Of a DNA stretch of 64,000 nucleotides, positions 12,150-23,033 are shown one piece after another. The stretch is from Nothopassalora personata (taxonomy: Eukaryota > Ascomycota > Dothideomycetes > Mycosphaerellales > Mycosphaerellaceae). The notes beneath the pieces are model-generated. The model worked only from the letters and a program-made list of their open reading frames with translations, made no database searches and was not told the origin of the DNA. The stretch's first letter is position 1. Each line of letters starts with the position of its first letter. The stretch spans positions 3,596,001-3,660,000 of the forward strand of contig CM066292.1 in the NCBI GenBank assembly GCA_033816765.1, given 5' to 3'. The position numbers were made by a program, and so were the translations under genes.

Positions 12150-12844
12150 ACGAGAAAGAACGAGATCAGGAGAAATCGGACACATGGCGTGTGAAGGACG
12201 GGGAGAGACGGGAAGATATGCGACAGTGCTGGTGAGACTGGACTATCGATGCTCGAGCATGCAGGCAACCTGATGCCACGTCCACAGTCGCCAGATCTGC
12301 TTGACGCTTCACCAAGAGACTGCGCGTGCGTGGGAGTGGTCTGTCAATCTTGCGAACAGAGGCAGTGAGGCTGGCAGTGCGATACCCTTGCAAGGGCTGC
12401 TGTCGGGTCTTTTCTGCGATCAGTCCACGTTGTGGCATGAACGTGGCAACAGGAACCGATGCACCAGCACGACCAAGCACACTTCACAGCACACCGTTCA
12501 GATACCGTACTCTACATCGCCAAGAGACTGCTGCGAACAAGCACGGCAAGCATACCTAAGCACGCACCAATTACTTGGCTTCCATGCTTTGTCAGCAGGA
12601 CTGTATACACTATGCGAACAGGGCGATGCAAAATCGCGCGGCATACCCCGCCACAATGAGACGATTATCCGCTTCTGGTGCTGCTGCATGCCTCTTCGGG
12701 TCTAGCCCATTGAACCTCGGCGGATTTTGTCTCGAGAGGCTGGTCGGATATCGCGCGGCCCCCTTTATCCAATACAGTATGTGCCCTTCACGTTTCCTTG
12801 TCCATGGATTGCCTCCGACTTCACTTTCAAGGTAGCCACTGACC
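12150..12844. other. intergenic, nothing recognised
   Basis: The only open frames overlap each other on both strands and lack motifs or codon bias. The stretch should contain the CHY gene terminator and the promoter of the downstream peptidase gene. Confidence 0.4.
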
Positions 12845-14514
12845 ATGCAGAAGTCACAACTAGCAGCAGGGTTGCTGCATGTCGTTGGTGCTTATGGCGC
12901 TTCCCACGGCACTCCTTCACGGCTTGAAGCACGACAGGCAAGACCAAGCACGTACGCAGCTCACACAATTGATCAACCCGTACGTTATTTGCATGACCCT
13001 AGACGAGACGACATTTCTGACGCCTTCCAGATCGATCATGCTATATTCCACAATGACGCCAAATACGAACCGCACACCAATGCCACCTTCAAGCAGCGCT
13101 ACTTCTTTGATGACACGTACTACAAGCCTGGCGGCCCAGTATTTCTTTACATTGGAGGCGAGACCCGTGGCGAAAACCGTTTCTCAAACCTCGAGACCGG
13201 CATCATCCAGATCTTGATGAACGCTACGAACGGGCTAGGCGTGATTCTTGAGAATCGTTACTATGGCCAAAGCTTTCCATACAACTCCTCCACCACTGAC
13301 GAGCTGCGATTCTTGACTACCGAGCAGACAATCGCGGACAACGAGTACTTTGCCAAGAATGCCGTCTTTCCTGGCGTCAACGGCAGTTTAGGCCCAAGTG
13401 ACACTCCTTGGATACTGTATGGTGGCAGCTTAGCCGGTGCTCAGACCGCATTCTCCTTGAAACATATCCAAGGACGCTATGGGGCGGCATCGCCGCCAGC
13501 GGTACCACCAAGGCAACGTTAGGTGCAGAGACCTGGTATGACCCATACCAAAAGTTCGGCCCACAAGACTGCATCGGCAGCCTGAACGCCATTGTCGATA
13601 AAATTGATGAAGTTTTCTCGAGCGGCAACGCCGCTCACATCCATCATATGAAGTCCATCTTCGGCCTGCAAGATCTCACGAACACTGACTTCGCCCAAGC
13701 CATCGCCTATCCTATGGGCAATCCCAGAAGTTACCCGACATACACCTGGCAAGAACTAAACTGTTGGCCAGCGTACAATTCAGACGAGGTCTTCCTGTTC
13801 TGCAATAACGTGACAAATGCCAACGCCCCAGAAAACATTACCCAGACCGACTACGCTCTCGCGCCGTACACTCGCAACGAGACTTGGGAAAACCTAGGCA
13901 ACTACGCCAACTACATCAAGAAATACCTCACACCTTCTGCCTGCGAGGCAAACCAGACTATCACCGACTGCTACGCGATTACCCCTAACACAACCTCGTA
14001 CATTGGCACCACTGCCAATGCCGCATCACGCTCCTACCTCTTCAGCGCCTGCACAGAGCAAGGGGCCTACATCGCAGCCCGGCAGGACTCGACCCAGCCG
14101 TCTCTCCTCTCCAGGATCGTGACCCCATCCTACCAACAACAGTGGTGCACCTGGGCCTTCCCTCCGGGCCAGCACAACAAGATCCCTGCCACCCCAGATC
14201 TCAACGCGTACAATAAATTCGGCGGCAACAGCGTCATCGCGGATCGCTTGGCACATATCGATGGCGATCAGGATCCGTGGTTGCCGTTATGTTACCACGC
14301 AGACGATGCTGGGAAGCGGTTCACCAGGAACGCGACTGATGCATATCTTCATCCCCAGCTCCTTATAACGGGTGGAGGGCATCATTGGGATAGTTATGGA
14401 ATTCTTGATGTCGAAGCGGAGCCACTGTTCATTCGAGAGGCACATCATTGGGAGATTAGGGTGGTCAAGAAGTGGATTGAGATGTTCCATCATGAGCAGA
14501 AAAAGCCACACTGA
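12845..14514 (+). pseudogene. secreted S28 serine carboxypeptidase-like gene with a 1-nt frameshift
   Basis: Two overlapping frames together make one S28 (prolyl carboxypeptidase type) protein. Frame one starts at 12845 with a signal peptide-like MQKSQLAAGLLHVVGAYGA and reaches the nucleophile motif YGGSLAGAQTAF. The homologous continuation (LETYPRTLWGGIAASG) is in the next frame from about 13456. The join, at 13451-13458, lacks one nucleotide and has no room for an intron. Frame two then carries the rest to the stop at 14512, including the acid motif GDQDPW and the histidine motif GGGHHWDS, so all three triad positions are present. Many N-glycosylation sequons fit a secreted enzyme that cleaves after proline. 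It may be a recent pseudogene or a sequencing error; the otherwise intact reading favours recent or artefactual. Confidence 0.85.
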
Positions 14515-14931
14515 GGTGATGCTAGACCTTTCCCATCAACAACGTATAGTACAGACGAAGCTCGTGTATGAGAACTGTAGATAGACCGTGCTGATATGAT
14601 TTGATGTGGGCTGACGATTGCTTGAGATATGGTATAGTTATGTCCTCACAGCAGCTTATGTCCTCTGCAGGTCCTCAAAAGAGCTCTCCGATAAGTATTG
14701 GCACTATTTCGCACGTTTCTACCTCCGATGACACCGCAATAGAGTCAAGAACAATCCAAGCATCATCGGAAGCAATCGCAGCGATAGACAACACATACAC
14801 GGGCGTATCAAGCTTCGAGGGAAGCACTCCGTCACGGTTCTCGTAGCACTTCTCGGGAGAACATAGTCTTGCCAGGGGCGTGCCAACTTGTGCAAAGTAC
14901 TCTCACCAATCAAAAAGAAGGATCTGACAAG

Positions 14932-15591
14932 ATGGATGCAACAAATTCTCAAGCATCGTCCTCTGTCGCACGGATGGATCCACTAATCCAACGAGTTCAG
15001 GACCTCCCGCCAGAACTGCACAATATAATCTTCAAAGAGTTCTGCACTCTCCAGCTGCCAAGCAACATTACCCTCACCAAGTCCTACAAGCCTCCGGTCC
15101 AGCTCCAGATATGCCGAGAACTGCGCTACAAGACGCTGCGACTACATTTCCACTCCACGATCTTAGAAGTTCCGGACTGTGGTCTACTGATCAAATGGCT
15201 GTCATCCGTGCAGAAGGGCTCAGAACCAACCTCAGCCGACTTCGTCAGGAGCGTCCACTTGAACACCAATCCGCCAGCGTCAGAGGTCGATGATCCCAGG
15301 GCGGCATTCGCGAGAGTACGGGGTTGTGTCTTGGAAGTGAGGAGGAAGCTCACGTGCGTAGATGATCAGGGGCGTATCTTCGTCAATAAAATGATTCATC
15401 GCACCTGCGTCAATGCTTTAAAGCGCAACGACGAAGGCGAGGAGACAGTCGTCTGGCTCCAGTGGGAAAATTGGTATGGTTACCGGTTGTTTGGGAGCCT
15501 TACCAATCGACTCACCAGGACGAACATTCTTGCAGCGGCTGCTTGCGAGGATGTTCAGATGGGGTCCTTGAGGGCGAGACGATGGTCATGA
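14932..15591 (+). CDS. hypothetical protein, F-box-like N-terminus
   Basis: A single exon of 219 residues starts at MDATNSQ. An upstream in-frame extension to 14869 is less coding-like. The segment around residues 20-40 (VQDLPPELHNIIFKEF) resembles the first helix of an F-box, where LP.E....I is typical. The rest matches no family I know. It has no signal peptide or membrane segment. Many fungi carry families of such short F-box-start proteins with unknown targets. Codon use supports it being real. Confidence 0.65.
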   Translation: MDATNSQASSSVARMDPLIQRVQDLPPELHNIIFKEFCTLQLPSNITLTKSYKPPVQLQICRELRYKTLRLHFHSTILEVPDCGLLIKWLSSVQKGSEPTSADFVRSVHLNTNPPASEVDDPRAAFARVRGCVLEVRRKLTCVDDQGRIFVNKMIHRTCVNALKRNDEGEETVVWLQWENWYGYRLFGSLTNRLTRTNILAAAACEDVQMGSLRARRWS

Positions 15592-16602
15592 CCGACCCCA
15601 TGAATGGCAGTGAGGTCGAGTCGGTACAGGAATAGGATTAGTTATTTTATGTCCAGGAGAAGGGTGATTGATTAAAGAGGTTATGAGGATATACCCATGG
15701 TCGGGTGATACTGTATAAAAGAGATAGTTGACCTGCGGCGATGTCAGCGATTAGCGCCAGCGAGATGTAACACTATGAATTAGAATCAAAATTGTGCTCT
15801 CAGACTTTGCCTTGCTATCCTCAAGGCCAACCAGCATGCTGCCGAAGCAGGTGTAAGTAACGCGGCTGGCGCAAATTTGGTTTACCAGATGCTCAAATAG
15901 TCATCACCGCTGAAGGAAATGCGGCACTTCATTCACCTACCTTATCCTTTGAGCGTGCTGAGCGCTGCTGCGTTACTTCATGCCTCAGTATAGGCGCTGT
16001 ATGTCGTTGTTGGATGCTTGTAGGTCATCAACGGATCATGGGCGCCGTCCCGAAGGACTACCCTCCTGTTGATGGTTTTAAAAGTCGCGTTGGTCTCGGC
16101 CAAGTTCGGAAGTGCCCAACACCATGCGGATGTGACTGCGAGAGTCGGCAAGGAGCACTGATTTGAGTATCATGGTCGTGGTTGAAGAAAGGAAAGGTGG
16201 TCGCGCGCTGGAGAATTTGATGTTGACCCGCTTCGACTAGTTCTAGCGCGGCGCACGCCCGTCTTTCAAGGAAGAAGCTCGGCGAGCTAGAATAGAGGCT
16301 TGTTAGCAGGGCAGGTGGGAAGACAAGAAGAGACGACGTTTAGAACTGACATACACACCACCAGTCACTCCATCACAATTGCTACGCCTGTGCCACCCAC
16401 ATTGGGATTCCGCTTATTGGTTAATCCACTGTCAACGAACGCCACCCATACCGCGATTGTTCGCTCGCACGAATCGTGCTGCAACGTCCCGCCCGCACTG
16501 TGTGCTCGGGAGTCCGTAACGCTTTCCGAGCCTCGCCTCCCACACAGTCGAGACGGCCCACGGCGACCTGCCAGTCCTGCACAGTCCTTCAGGACGTGCC
16601 AA
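15592..16602. other. intergenic plus 5' leader of the eIF4E-like gene
   Basis: About 1 kb without a gene. The frame of the downstream gene stays open back to 16300 but is low-complexity and less coding-like, so I treat it as leader. No tRNA or repeat was found. Confidence 0.4.
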
Positions 16603-17703
16603 ATGGGTTCGAACAACGACAACAGCCCAAGCAACCTGTGGATACGGCGATCAAAGTACGTGGCCCGCTTCAATAGCTTCGACACACCACTAACCAAGCA
16701 CGCGAGCAACAGCAGCAGCAAGCTCTCGCTCTCAGTCAACAAAACCGATCGAAACGACAGCAGCCGCGAAAGCCACGATACCCCTCCGAAGAGATTCGGG
16801 AGTCTAAGTAGCCACGGAAAGCACAACCCTTTCCACTCGACCGGACCCATATCAACATCCTCAGTCGCATCGCCTACAGGTACGGGAGCTTCCTCTGCCT
16901 TCGGGCTGGGTAGCGGAGCGTTCGCGAGCTTCGGCGCGACGGGAAAGGCTCCAAAGACGCCAGGAGGCTCGTTCGACTCGACTAAGAGCGGCGGCGGCGA
17001 CAAGAAGGACTCGGCAGACGACAACTCGAGAGACAGCAGGAGACAGCCGGCGCGCAAGTCATTATCGAACTTTGGCGTGACCAAGACCACTGCAGAACCT
17101 CCCACACCAAAAGAGACTGCAGGGCTACACCCACTCAAGGATAGCTGGATTGTATACTATCGCAAACCAACCAGCAAGAACAGCGACTATGAGAAGTCAA
17201 TCACGCCCATGTGCCGGATAGGCACCGCGGAGGATTTCTGGAAAGTGTATGTACACCTCATCAGACCCAGCAGTCTACCGACTGTGAGTGACTATCACTT
17301 CTTCAAAGAGGGCATACGACCCGTATGGGAAGATGAGGAGAACAAGAAGGGCGGCAAGTGGACAATGCGTCTCAAGAAGGGTGTGGCGGATCGATACTGG
17401 GAGGATCTACTCCTTGCCATGGTGGGCGATCAATTCGCGGAAGCAGGGGAGGAGGTGTGTGGCGCGGTCGTGAGCGTTAGGGTCCAAGAGGATGTCTTCT
17501 CGATTTGGACCAAGAACGATGGCGGCAGGAACGTGAAAATTCGAGAGACTATCAAGCGCGTGCTGTCGTTACCCCCGGACACGAATCTACAATGGCGCAG
17601 TCACGATGAGAGTATCACGCAACGAATTGAGGTCGATAAGGCACGTCAAGAGAAAGCGAATCAGGACAAGAGACGTAACACGCTGAAGAAGGACGACGAA
17701 TAG
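16603..17703 (+). CDS. class II eIF4E (4EHP/eIF4E2-type cap-binding protein)
   Basis: An intronless 366-residue protein starting MGSNNDN. Residues 1-170 are Ser/Thr/Gly-rich and disordered. The cap-binding fold begins at HPLKDSW (about 176), continues through EDFWKVYVHLIRPSSLP, FKEGIRPVWEDEENKKGGKW and EEVCGAVVSVR, and ends near 345. The two cap-stacking positions differ from canonical eIF4E: the first is Tyr (Y196, in SDYEKS) while the second, W242 of RPVWED, is kept. That Tyr/Trp pair defines class II eIF4E, which binds caps more weakly and usually represses or tunes translation of particular mRNAs. The dorsal eIF4G/4E-BP contact Trp is present in DFWKVY (W213). No full eIF4G-binding context can be judged here. 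Confidence 0.92.
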   Translation: MGSNNDNSPSNLWIRRSKYVARFNSFDTPLTKHASNSSSKLSLSVNKTDRNDSSRESHDTPPKRFGSLSSHGKHNPFHSTGPISTSSVASPTGTGASSAFGLGSGAFASFGATGKAPKTPGGSFDSTKSGGGDKKDSADDNSRDSRRQPARKSLSNFGVTKTTAEPPTPKETAGLHPLKDSWIVYYRKPTSKNSDYEKSITPMCRIGTAEDFWKVYVHLIRPSSLPTVSDYHFFKEGIRPVWEDEENKKGGKWTMRLKKGVADRYWEDLLLAMVGDQFAEAGEEVCGAVVSVRVQEDVFSIWTKNDGGRNVKIRETIKRVLSLPPDTNLQWRSHDESITQRIEVDKARQEKANQDKRRNTLKKDDE

Positions 17704-18526
17704 GCCCAGTCTCCTTCGGCAGGGGCATCATCGGAAGAGGCGGCGGCGGTCAAGTGGCTTCGCCGCCGTATCTTCTCTCGAGATGGGTTGCGAGGTGAGT
17801 CTGTCAGACGTGGGCGCGCGGAATCCAAGCATGACGATGAATCAAAGTTATGCGAATGGCGTTAGTGGGCTCTCCATATTGGCGGGCTATCTTATGCATT
17901 GTATGCAGCCACGAGGGGTCTGGACTGTAGGTTTACTGATCAAGAGTCATTTGTCAGCGTTCGAATGTACACTACTGTGAGGTCTCGGGTCAGGCTGTGA
18001 GACTGTTCCATGAGCGGATATTGCAGAGCCTGCTTAATCAAGGGAAGCGTCAATGCGCACGCCGCTTCTAATTCTTTTATGGTTCGTCGAAGTCAGTTGA
18101 GGTGAATGTGATAGAGGATATGCTTTCACTTTCCAGGGACCATGCTCATCCTGGCCGTTCGCAGCCAGGGGGTCTGCACCTTCAGTGAATGTCACACGAC
18201 AGTCAGTCTGTTAGCTGCGCGCTGCTGTTCATTCACATGGCATTATGGAAGCCATGACTGTGCCTTGAACCCTGTATGCCATCATCTTATGGATTGGTTC
18301 GCGCAGTGGGGTCGAGCGCGGACGTTGCACGCCCTCTACATTTGCTTCTAGAAGCTTGATACCTTGTCCGCACAACCACAACCCTCATTTCGTGCACACA
18401 CTCTTCGTGCCTTTCCTTTCTGTGTATCATGTCCGCAGGCGTTTCGCGTTCGCGGCTGCATGTTTCGGAAGGGAGTGATAAGTGAGCTCATCCGCTGCCA
18501 ACAGCTCATACAAGCGACCTCACTTC
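17704..18526. other. intergenic, nothing recognised
   Basis: About 820 bp between two plus-strand genes, with only short overlapping frames. It should contain the eIF4E-like terminator and the promoter of the SUMO protease gene. Confidence 0.4.
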
Positions 18527-21500
18527 ATGGACGTATACCACGGAATCAAGCAATTCTTCTACCCAAAAGGAAAGGACACTGAACAGGTTGGTGCATGTGC
18601 ATTTCCGACGTCACTTGGAAGCACTCGAGAAGATAACAAACGTGCTTGGGGACAAAGAGGTATGTGGCTAACTCTTCTTCAACCCCAGTCTACCACCCAT
18701 GTGGCGGCACGAGAGGCGGAGCAGCGGAGCGAGGAGGAGGCTTCAATGGCAGCGGCGAGTGGCAAGCGACCCCATGGGGCACACAGCAGCGACAGCGAAG
18801 CTAGAGGCAGTAAGAGGGCGAAGCAACGTTTGAGTGAGGAGGACGACAACTTGACGCCGAACTACAACGCACATCCAGAGGCGAGGCCGATATCGATGCC
18901 AGGGAGGAGGCCGTATGACCACGAACAGGACTGGAAGGGACAGCCTGCTGCGAGCCAGGCAGCGGCGAAGAGGGCACCTGCAAGGCGCGGAGGTGGATTC
19001 AAGCCCTTGGACACACTCGGCAACAGTGCACCGCAAGCATCCAAGGGCCCCAGTATCTTCAGCAGCTTTGTTCCCAACAACTCGCGGACCGCAAAGCCGT
19101 CGCACCCTACTGGAAGACCACAACCGGTGCCTGGCAGGAATGGCAATGCGCTTAGATCTTCACCAATGGAGCACGCACAGGATTCGATCGAGGACGATAC
19201 AGCATCTCAGCAGCCCGCTGTCAAGAAGAGAAAGATGCAAAGTACTGTAGACCTGACAGACGACGACAACGAGGATACACCGGTGGCTGTGGGACGGGAG
19301 AAGGACGAGCGACGAGGATCTGCAGGCAGCCAAGTGTCGAACGTCTCGAAGAAGGCGAAGAACCAAACGCCTTGGGTTCCGACTGAACGGAAGAATATAG
19401 ATGAGTACATGAAGTTCAACCCGGGGGAGCTGAAGCTATCTCAAGCCGACGCCAGATTACCATTCTCGCCGAAAACGCAGAGAGCGTTTGCTGTTGCCAA
19501 CGACAATCGTGCGATCACGATAGTCGACGATGATCCTCCCAAGGTCAATGGAAATGATGGGGTGAGCGTACCTTCTGGGCCCAGGGAGATCAATCGTCGG
19601 AAACGACTGCCTATTAACCTAACGGCAGGCTTCGGCGAGGCTGAAGAGACTGTGCGTCAGAAGCAGCAAGGCCGACGGAAGCTGCAACAGCAACCTGGAA
19701 AGCAGCAGCCTCGAGCATACACCGAAGCAGACGCCAGGAATGCGAATGATCTTATCAGCTCTGCGGCGTCGGGCAGGAACTCGAAGTTGACGAAGGGCAG
19801 TCAGCCGGCATCAAGTGCTCGGCGGTCGCGAGAGCGGAATCACGAAACGAACGACGGGACCTTCGGCAACTACGTCAGCGCGTCACCTTCGAGTACGGCA
19901 GCTTCTGGGACGGCATCGCTGCAGAAGAAGTTTGTCCGCGACAATGCTTCAACGCCAAAACGCCAAACAGCCACACAGAGAATGCAGACCGGCTGCCAGA
20001 CTTCTCCAGTTCCGACCGGCCAAGCTACAAAGGACGATAGTGTCGACGAATTGGAAGGTCCTTCGACCATCATCAAATCGACTTCACGCCAGGTCTCGCC
20101 CGTGAAGCCCTCGCCGGCTCGGTCGCAAGCCAATGGACTGTCACCTTCCAGACAATCCTCACCGAGCGACATCAAGCGCTCGAAACTCATGGGACCTAAA
20201 GCTAATGGCCTTCAACTTCCGCAGAACCCTCAGTCCGAGACCTCAGACGTGGATTCTTTGCAAGATGCTTCAGGGGCTGAACTGCGCATCCCGCTGAAAG
20301 CCATCTTCAGCAAGAGCATCTGCTCAAACGTGAAGCGGCTGGAGCTCGTTTGGGACGACAGCCTGAAGGCGTTCCTCGTGCTGTCTGGGCGACAGGCGCA
20401 GCGCAATCCACATAACAAAAAGCTCATCACAATCGGTCAGTCTGATGTCAAGATTTGCTACCACACACAAGGCTACACGGGAGCCTGTCTCAAGGGGCCA
20501 ATGACTGAGATCAGTACTGGTTGCATCGTCCTTCAATTTCAAGACATGGATGGGCTCAGCGAATGTTTCAACATGCTCCAAAGCAATGACTTCACGGCCA
20601 AGCCGCTCTCTCGCAGCGACATGGAGAAGACATTCCACAAGCAACGCGACGAGCAAATGGAAGCACACAAGCGAGAAAAGTCAAAAGGCTTTATGCCAGC
20701 CCTTGCATCAAATCAGAAGCTGATCATGGCGGCGCCAGCGAGACAAGCACAACGGGAAGCAAAAGAAGAGCGGATCATGTACGAAAATAGCTCCCCTCCA
20801 CCAACGCAATATTCACGACCTGCTCGGGCTCGCGACCGTATGCAGACAGACGGAGCTGATACTCTCACACGCGCGCTCGACAACGCTGGATATCAGAATG
20901 CTCGTCAGAGCCATCAGAATGATGAGGCTTCTGGGCACCTTGAGAATAACGGTACCAGACGCTCAACACGACAAGCAAAGCCTGTACAGCATGCCGAGCG
21001 CGCGCCGTCCCCAGAAGTCGGGAAGTGGACAAAGATTCACAACCCCGAGCCATGGGCTCATCCTGTGCTCTATCCACCGGAGGGTAAGGGGCGAGTGACT
21101 GTCGAATACTCTGACCTCGAGCGGCTGGACGAAGAAGAATGGCTCAACGACAACCTAGTCAACTACGAGCTCAAACACATCGAAAGCCAGATGCAATCCG
21201 AGGATCGAGAGAAGGTCCACTTCTTCAACACATTCTTCTTCACTTCCGTGTCCACCAACGGCAACAAGAGAGGCTTCAACTATAATGCGGTCAAACGATG
21301 GACGAAGGATGTCGACATCTTCAACATTCCGTACTTGGTTGTGCCGATCAGCGAGAATCTCCATTGGTTCGTGGTCGTCATCTGCAATCTCCATAACTTG
21401 CCGCGAAAGGTTGCTGGTTGTGAGGATGAAGCAACTCCGAATGAGCATGCGTCAGACGCTGTCGTGGACTCTGAGGCCCATGTTGCACACGATGGTACGG

Positions 21501-22858
21501 CGGCGCCAGTGGAGGAGAACGTCCAGGTGCCACGGTCGCCAGTGACGATGGCTGGTGAGACTGGTAGCTCACCAACTGCTACCGAGCAAGGCGTTCAGGA
21601 TGACGACCACACCACCGCCACAAATGCCGCTGCCGATGCGACTCAGGGAGAAATGTTTACATTTGGCGAGGATGGCAAAGTTACCGGCATGCATAAGCAT
21701 TTGACCGTGCACGAGGATGTTCCCGCAAGCAGCCGCCCCAGCACTGCTACAAGCAAGAAGTCGAAGAAGAAGTACGACCCTGATCAGCCGATCCTGATCG
21801 CTCTCGACTCATTTGGTAATCCGCGATCGGCCGAAATGAAGATTCTCAAACAATGGGTAGCCGCCGAAGCCGAATCGAAACGCGGAATGCAGGTCGATTG
21901 GAGGAAGCTGCAGGGTATGAACGCAAAGGGCCTGCCTACGCAGCTCAACTTCTCTGACTGCGGTGTTTACCTTGCGGGCTACATCCACGAATTTGCCAAA
22001 GGCCCACAGAATTTCATTACGAAAGTCATGCTTAAGGAGCTAGAGCAGGAGGACTTGTTCGTCGACTTCGATCCAGTCAAGAAGCGAGATGACATGCGCA
22101 ATAGATTGCTGAAGCTCCACAAAGAACAAGAGGACGAGCGCATCGCGCGCAAGAAGGCTAAAGCTGCAGCGAAGAACGCAACTACACCACAGGCTTCAAA
22201 AGTGGCTGACGTTGGCAAGACTGAAGAGGCCCAGGCGCAGTCATCACCCGCTCCAAGATCGAGCCCAGCAGCACCAGCGCCACCTCCGAAGAACGAGGAC
22301 GACAAGCTTTTTACAAAAGGCGGGCCCGCGGCTGAGCAGATTCAGCAGGAGCTGTCAGGTGCGATCGCTGCAGGTGAGGATGATCTTCCCTATGAAGAAC
22401 CTCTCGCACTGGGTGCGAAAGCTGACCGAGATGAGCCGTCTTATCCGCCTCCCTCGAGCGACCGCGAGCCTGTCAACGATGACGGTGACGATGATGAAGA
22501 GATGCTCGATATTGAGGATATACCCAAAACGCCCGGCGGCTTTCGCTTTCCTGCTGACTTCGTTCCGAAATACCCGTCACAACAAGCACCTCACGTGGAC
22601 GTATACGCGCAAGACTTACCTGTCGCGCCTACTGAGACACCTGCAGCGCCTCTAGAAGCAGACCAGGCTAAGAACCTGCTGCACGACCTCAAAGGAATCA
22701 ATACTGAGCCCACTCAGGAGGAACAGGCTGGAGAGCAGACGGTCATCAATCTCGAAGACGACGACGATGGTCCAGCAACGCAACAACTGGAGCCGGTCAT
22801 ACCAGATTCTCAGGAGAAGGAGAATCACGAGGAGGAGGAGAGCGACCTAGAGTTATGA
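18527..22858 (+). CDS. Ulp2-type SUMO-specific cysteine protease
   Basis: The long frame encodes about 1,443 residues from MDVYHGIKQ. Residues 185-1145 hold a disordered N-terminus, a PH-like beta segment (about 585-720) and a C48 peptidase domain. Catalytic residues, numbered on the unspliced frame, are His946 (NLHWFVVV), Asp1094 (ALDSFGNP), the Gln of PTQLNFSD and Cys1145 (SDCGVY). An acidic linker of about 110 residues separates His and Asp, as in Ulp2/SENP6-7 enzymes, which trim poly-SUMO chains in the nucleus. SUMO-interaction-like motifs flank the core (VDLTDDD, ITIVDDD, VINLEDDDD). A 102-bp in-frame segment, 18587-18688, ends in a good branch site and acceptor (ctaac ... ccccag) but has a poor GTTGGT donor. 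If it is an intron, 34 residues are lost. Confidence 0.9.
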   Translation: MDVYHGIKQFFYPKGKDTEQVGACAFPTSLGSTREDNKRAWGQRGMWLTLLQPQSTTHVAAREAEQRSEEEASMAAASGKRPHGAHSSDSEARGSKRAKQRLSEEDDNLTPNYNAHPEARPISMPGRRPYDHEQDWKGQPAASQAAAKRAPARRGGGFKPLDTLGNSAPQASKGPSIFSSFVPNNSRTAKPSHPTGRPQPVPGRNGNALRSSPMEHAQDSIEDDTASQQPAVKKRKMQSTVDLTDDDNEDTPVAVGREKDERRGSAGSQVSNVSKKAKNQTPWVPTERKNIDEYMKFNPGELKLSQADARLPFSPKTQRAFAVANDNRAITIVDDDPPKVNGNDGVSVPSGPREINRRKRLPINLTAGFGEAEETVRQKQQGRRKLQQQPGKQQPRAYTEADARNANDLISSAASGRNSKLTKGSQPASSARRSRERNHETNDGTFGNYVSASPSSTAASGTASLQKKFVRDNASTPKRQTATQRMQTGCQTSPVPTGQATKDDSVDELEGPSTIIKSTSRQVSPVKPSPARSQANGLSPSRQSSPSDIKRSKLMGPKANGLQLPQNPQSETSDVDSLQDASGAELRIPLKAIFSKSICSNVKRLELVWDDSLKAFLVLSGRQAQRNPHNKKLITIGQSDVKICYHTQGYTGACLKGPMTEISTGCIVLQFQDMDGLSECFNMLQSNDFTAKPLSRSDMEKTFHKQRDEQMEAHKREKSKGFMPALASNQKLIMAAPARQAQREAKEERIMYENSSPPPTQYSRPARARDRMQTDGADTLTRALDNAGYQNARQSHQNDEASGHLENNGTRRSTRQAKPVQHAERAPSPEVGKWTKIHNPEPWAHPVLYPPEGKGRVTVEYSDLERLDEEEWLNDNLVNYELKHIESQMQSEDREKVHFFNTFFFTSVSTNGNKRGFNYNAVKRWTKDVDIFNIPYLVVPISENLHWFVVVICNLHNLPRKVAGCEDEATPNEHASDAVVDSEAHVAHDGTAAPVEENVQVPRSPVTMAGETGSSPTATEQGVQDDDHTTATNAAADATQGEMFTFGEDGKVTGMHKHLTVHEDVPASSRPSTATSKKSKKKYDPDQPILIALDSFGNPRSAEMKILKQWVAAEAESKRGMQVDWRKLQGMNAKGLPTQLNFSDCGVYLAGYIHEFAKGPQNFITKVMLKELEQEDLFVDFDPVKKRDDMRNRLLKLHKEQEDERIARKKAKAAAKNATTPQASKVADVGKTEEAQAQSSPAPRSSPAAPAPPPKNEDDKLFTKGGPAAEQIQQELSGAIAAGEDDLPYEEPLALGAKADRDEPSYPPPSSDREPVNDDGDDDEEMLDIEDIPKTPGGFRFPADFVPKYPSQQAPHVDVYAQDLPVAPTETPAAPLEADQAKNLLHDLKGINTEPTQEEQAGEQTVINLEDDDDGPATQQLEPVIPDSQEKENHEEEESDLEL

Positions 22859-23033
22859 ACACATTCATGCCACCAATATCGAGGTGGAACCCATGGCCCT
22901 CCCAATGACACGAATGAGCGCTTCAGTCATGTTTGATGCATACGATAATGTAGCGAATTGCTACTATAGCTAGAGATATCCCACGGCATGTGTCGGTACG
23001 ATTTCGTTCAGATCACATTTTCTGTGCGTTCGA

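Noticed and set aside
12301..12705. 134-codon plus-strand frame
   Set aside because: Overlapped by frames on both strands; no coding bias, motif or signal peptide.
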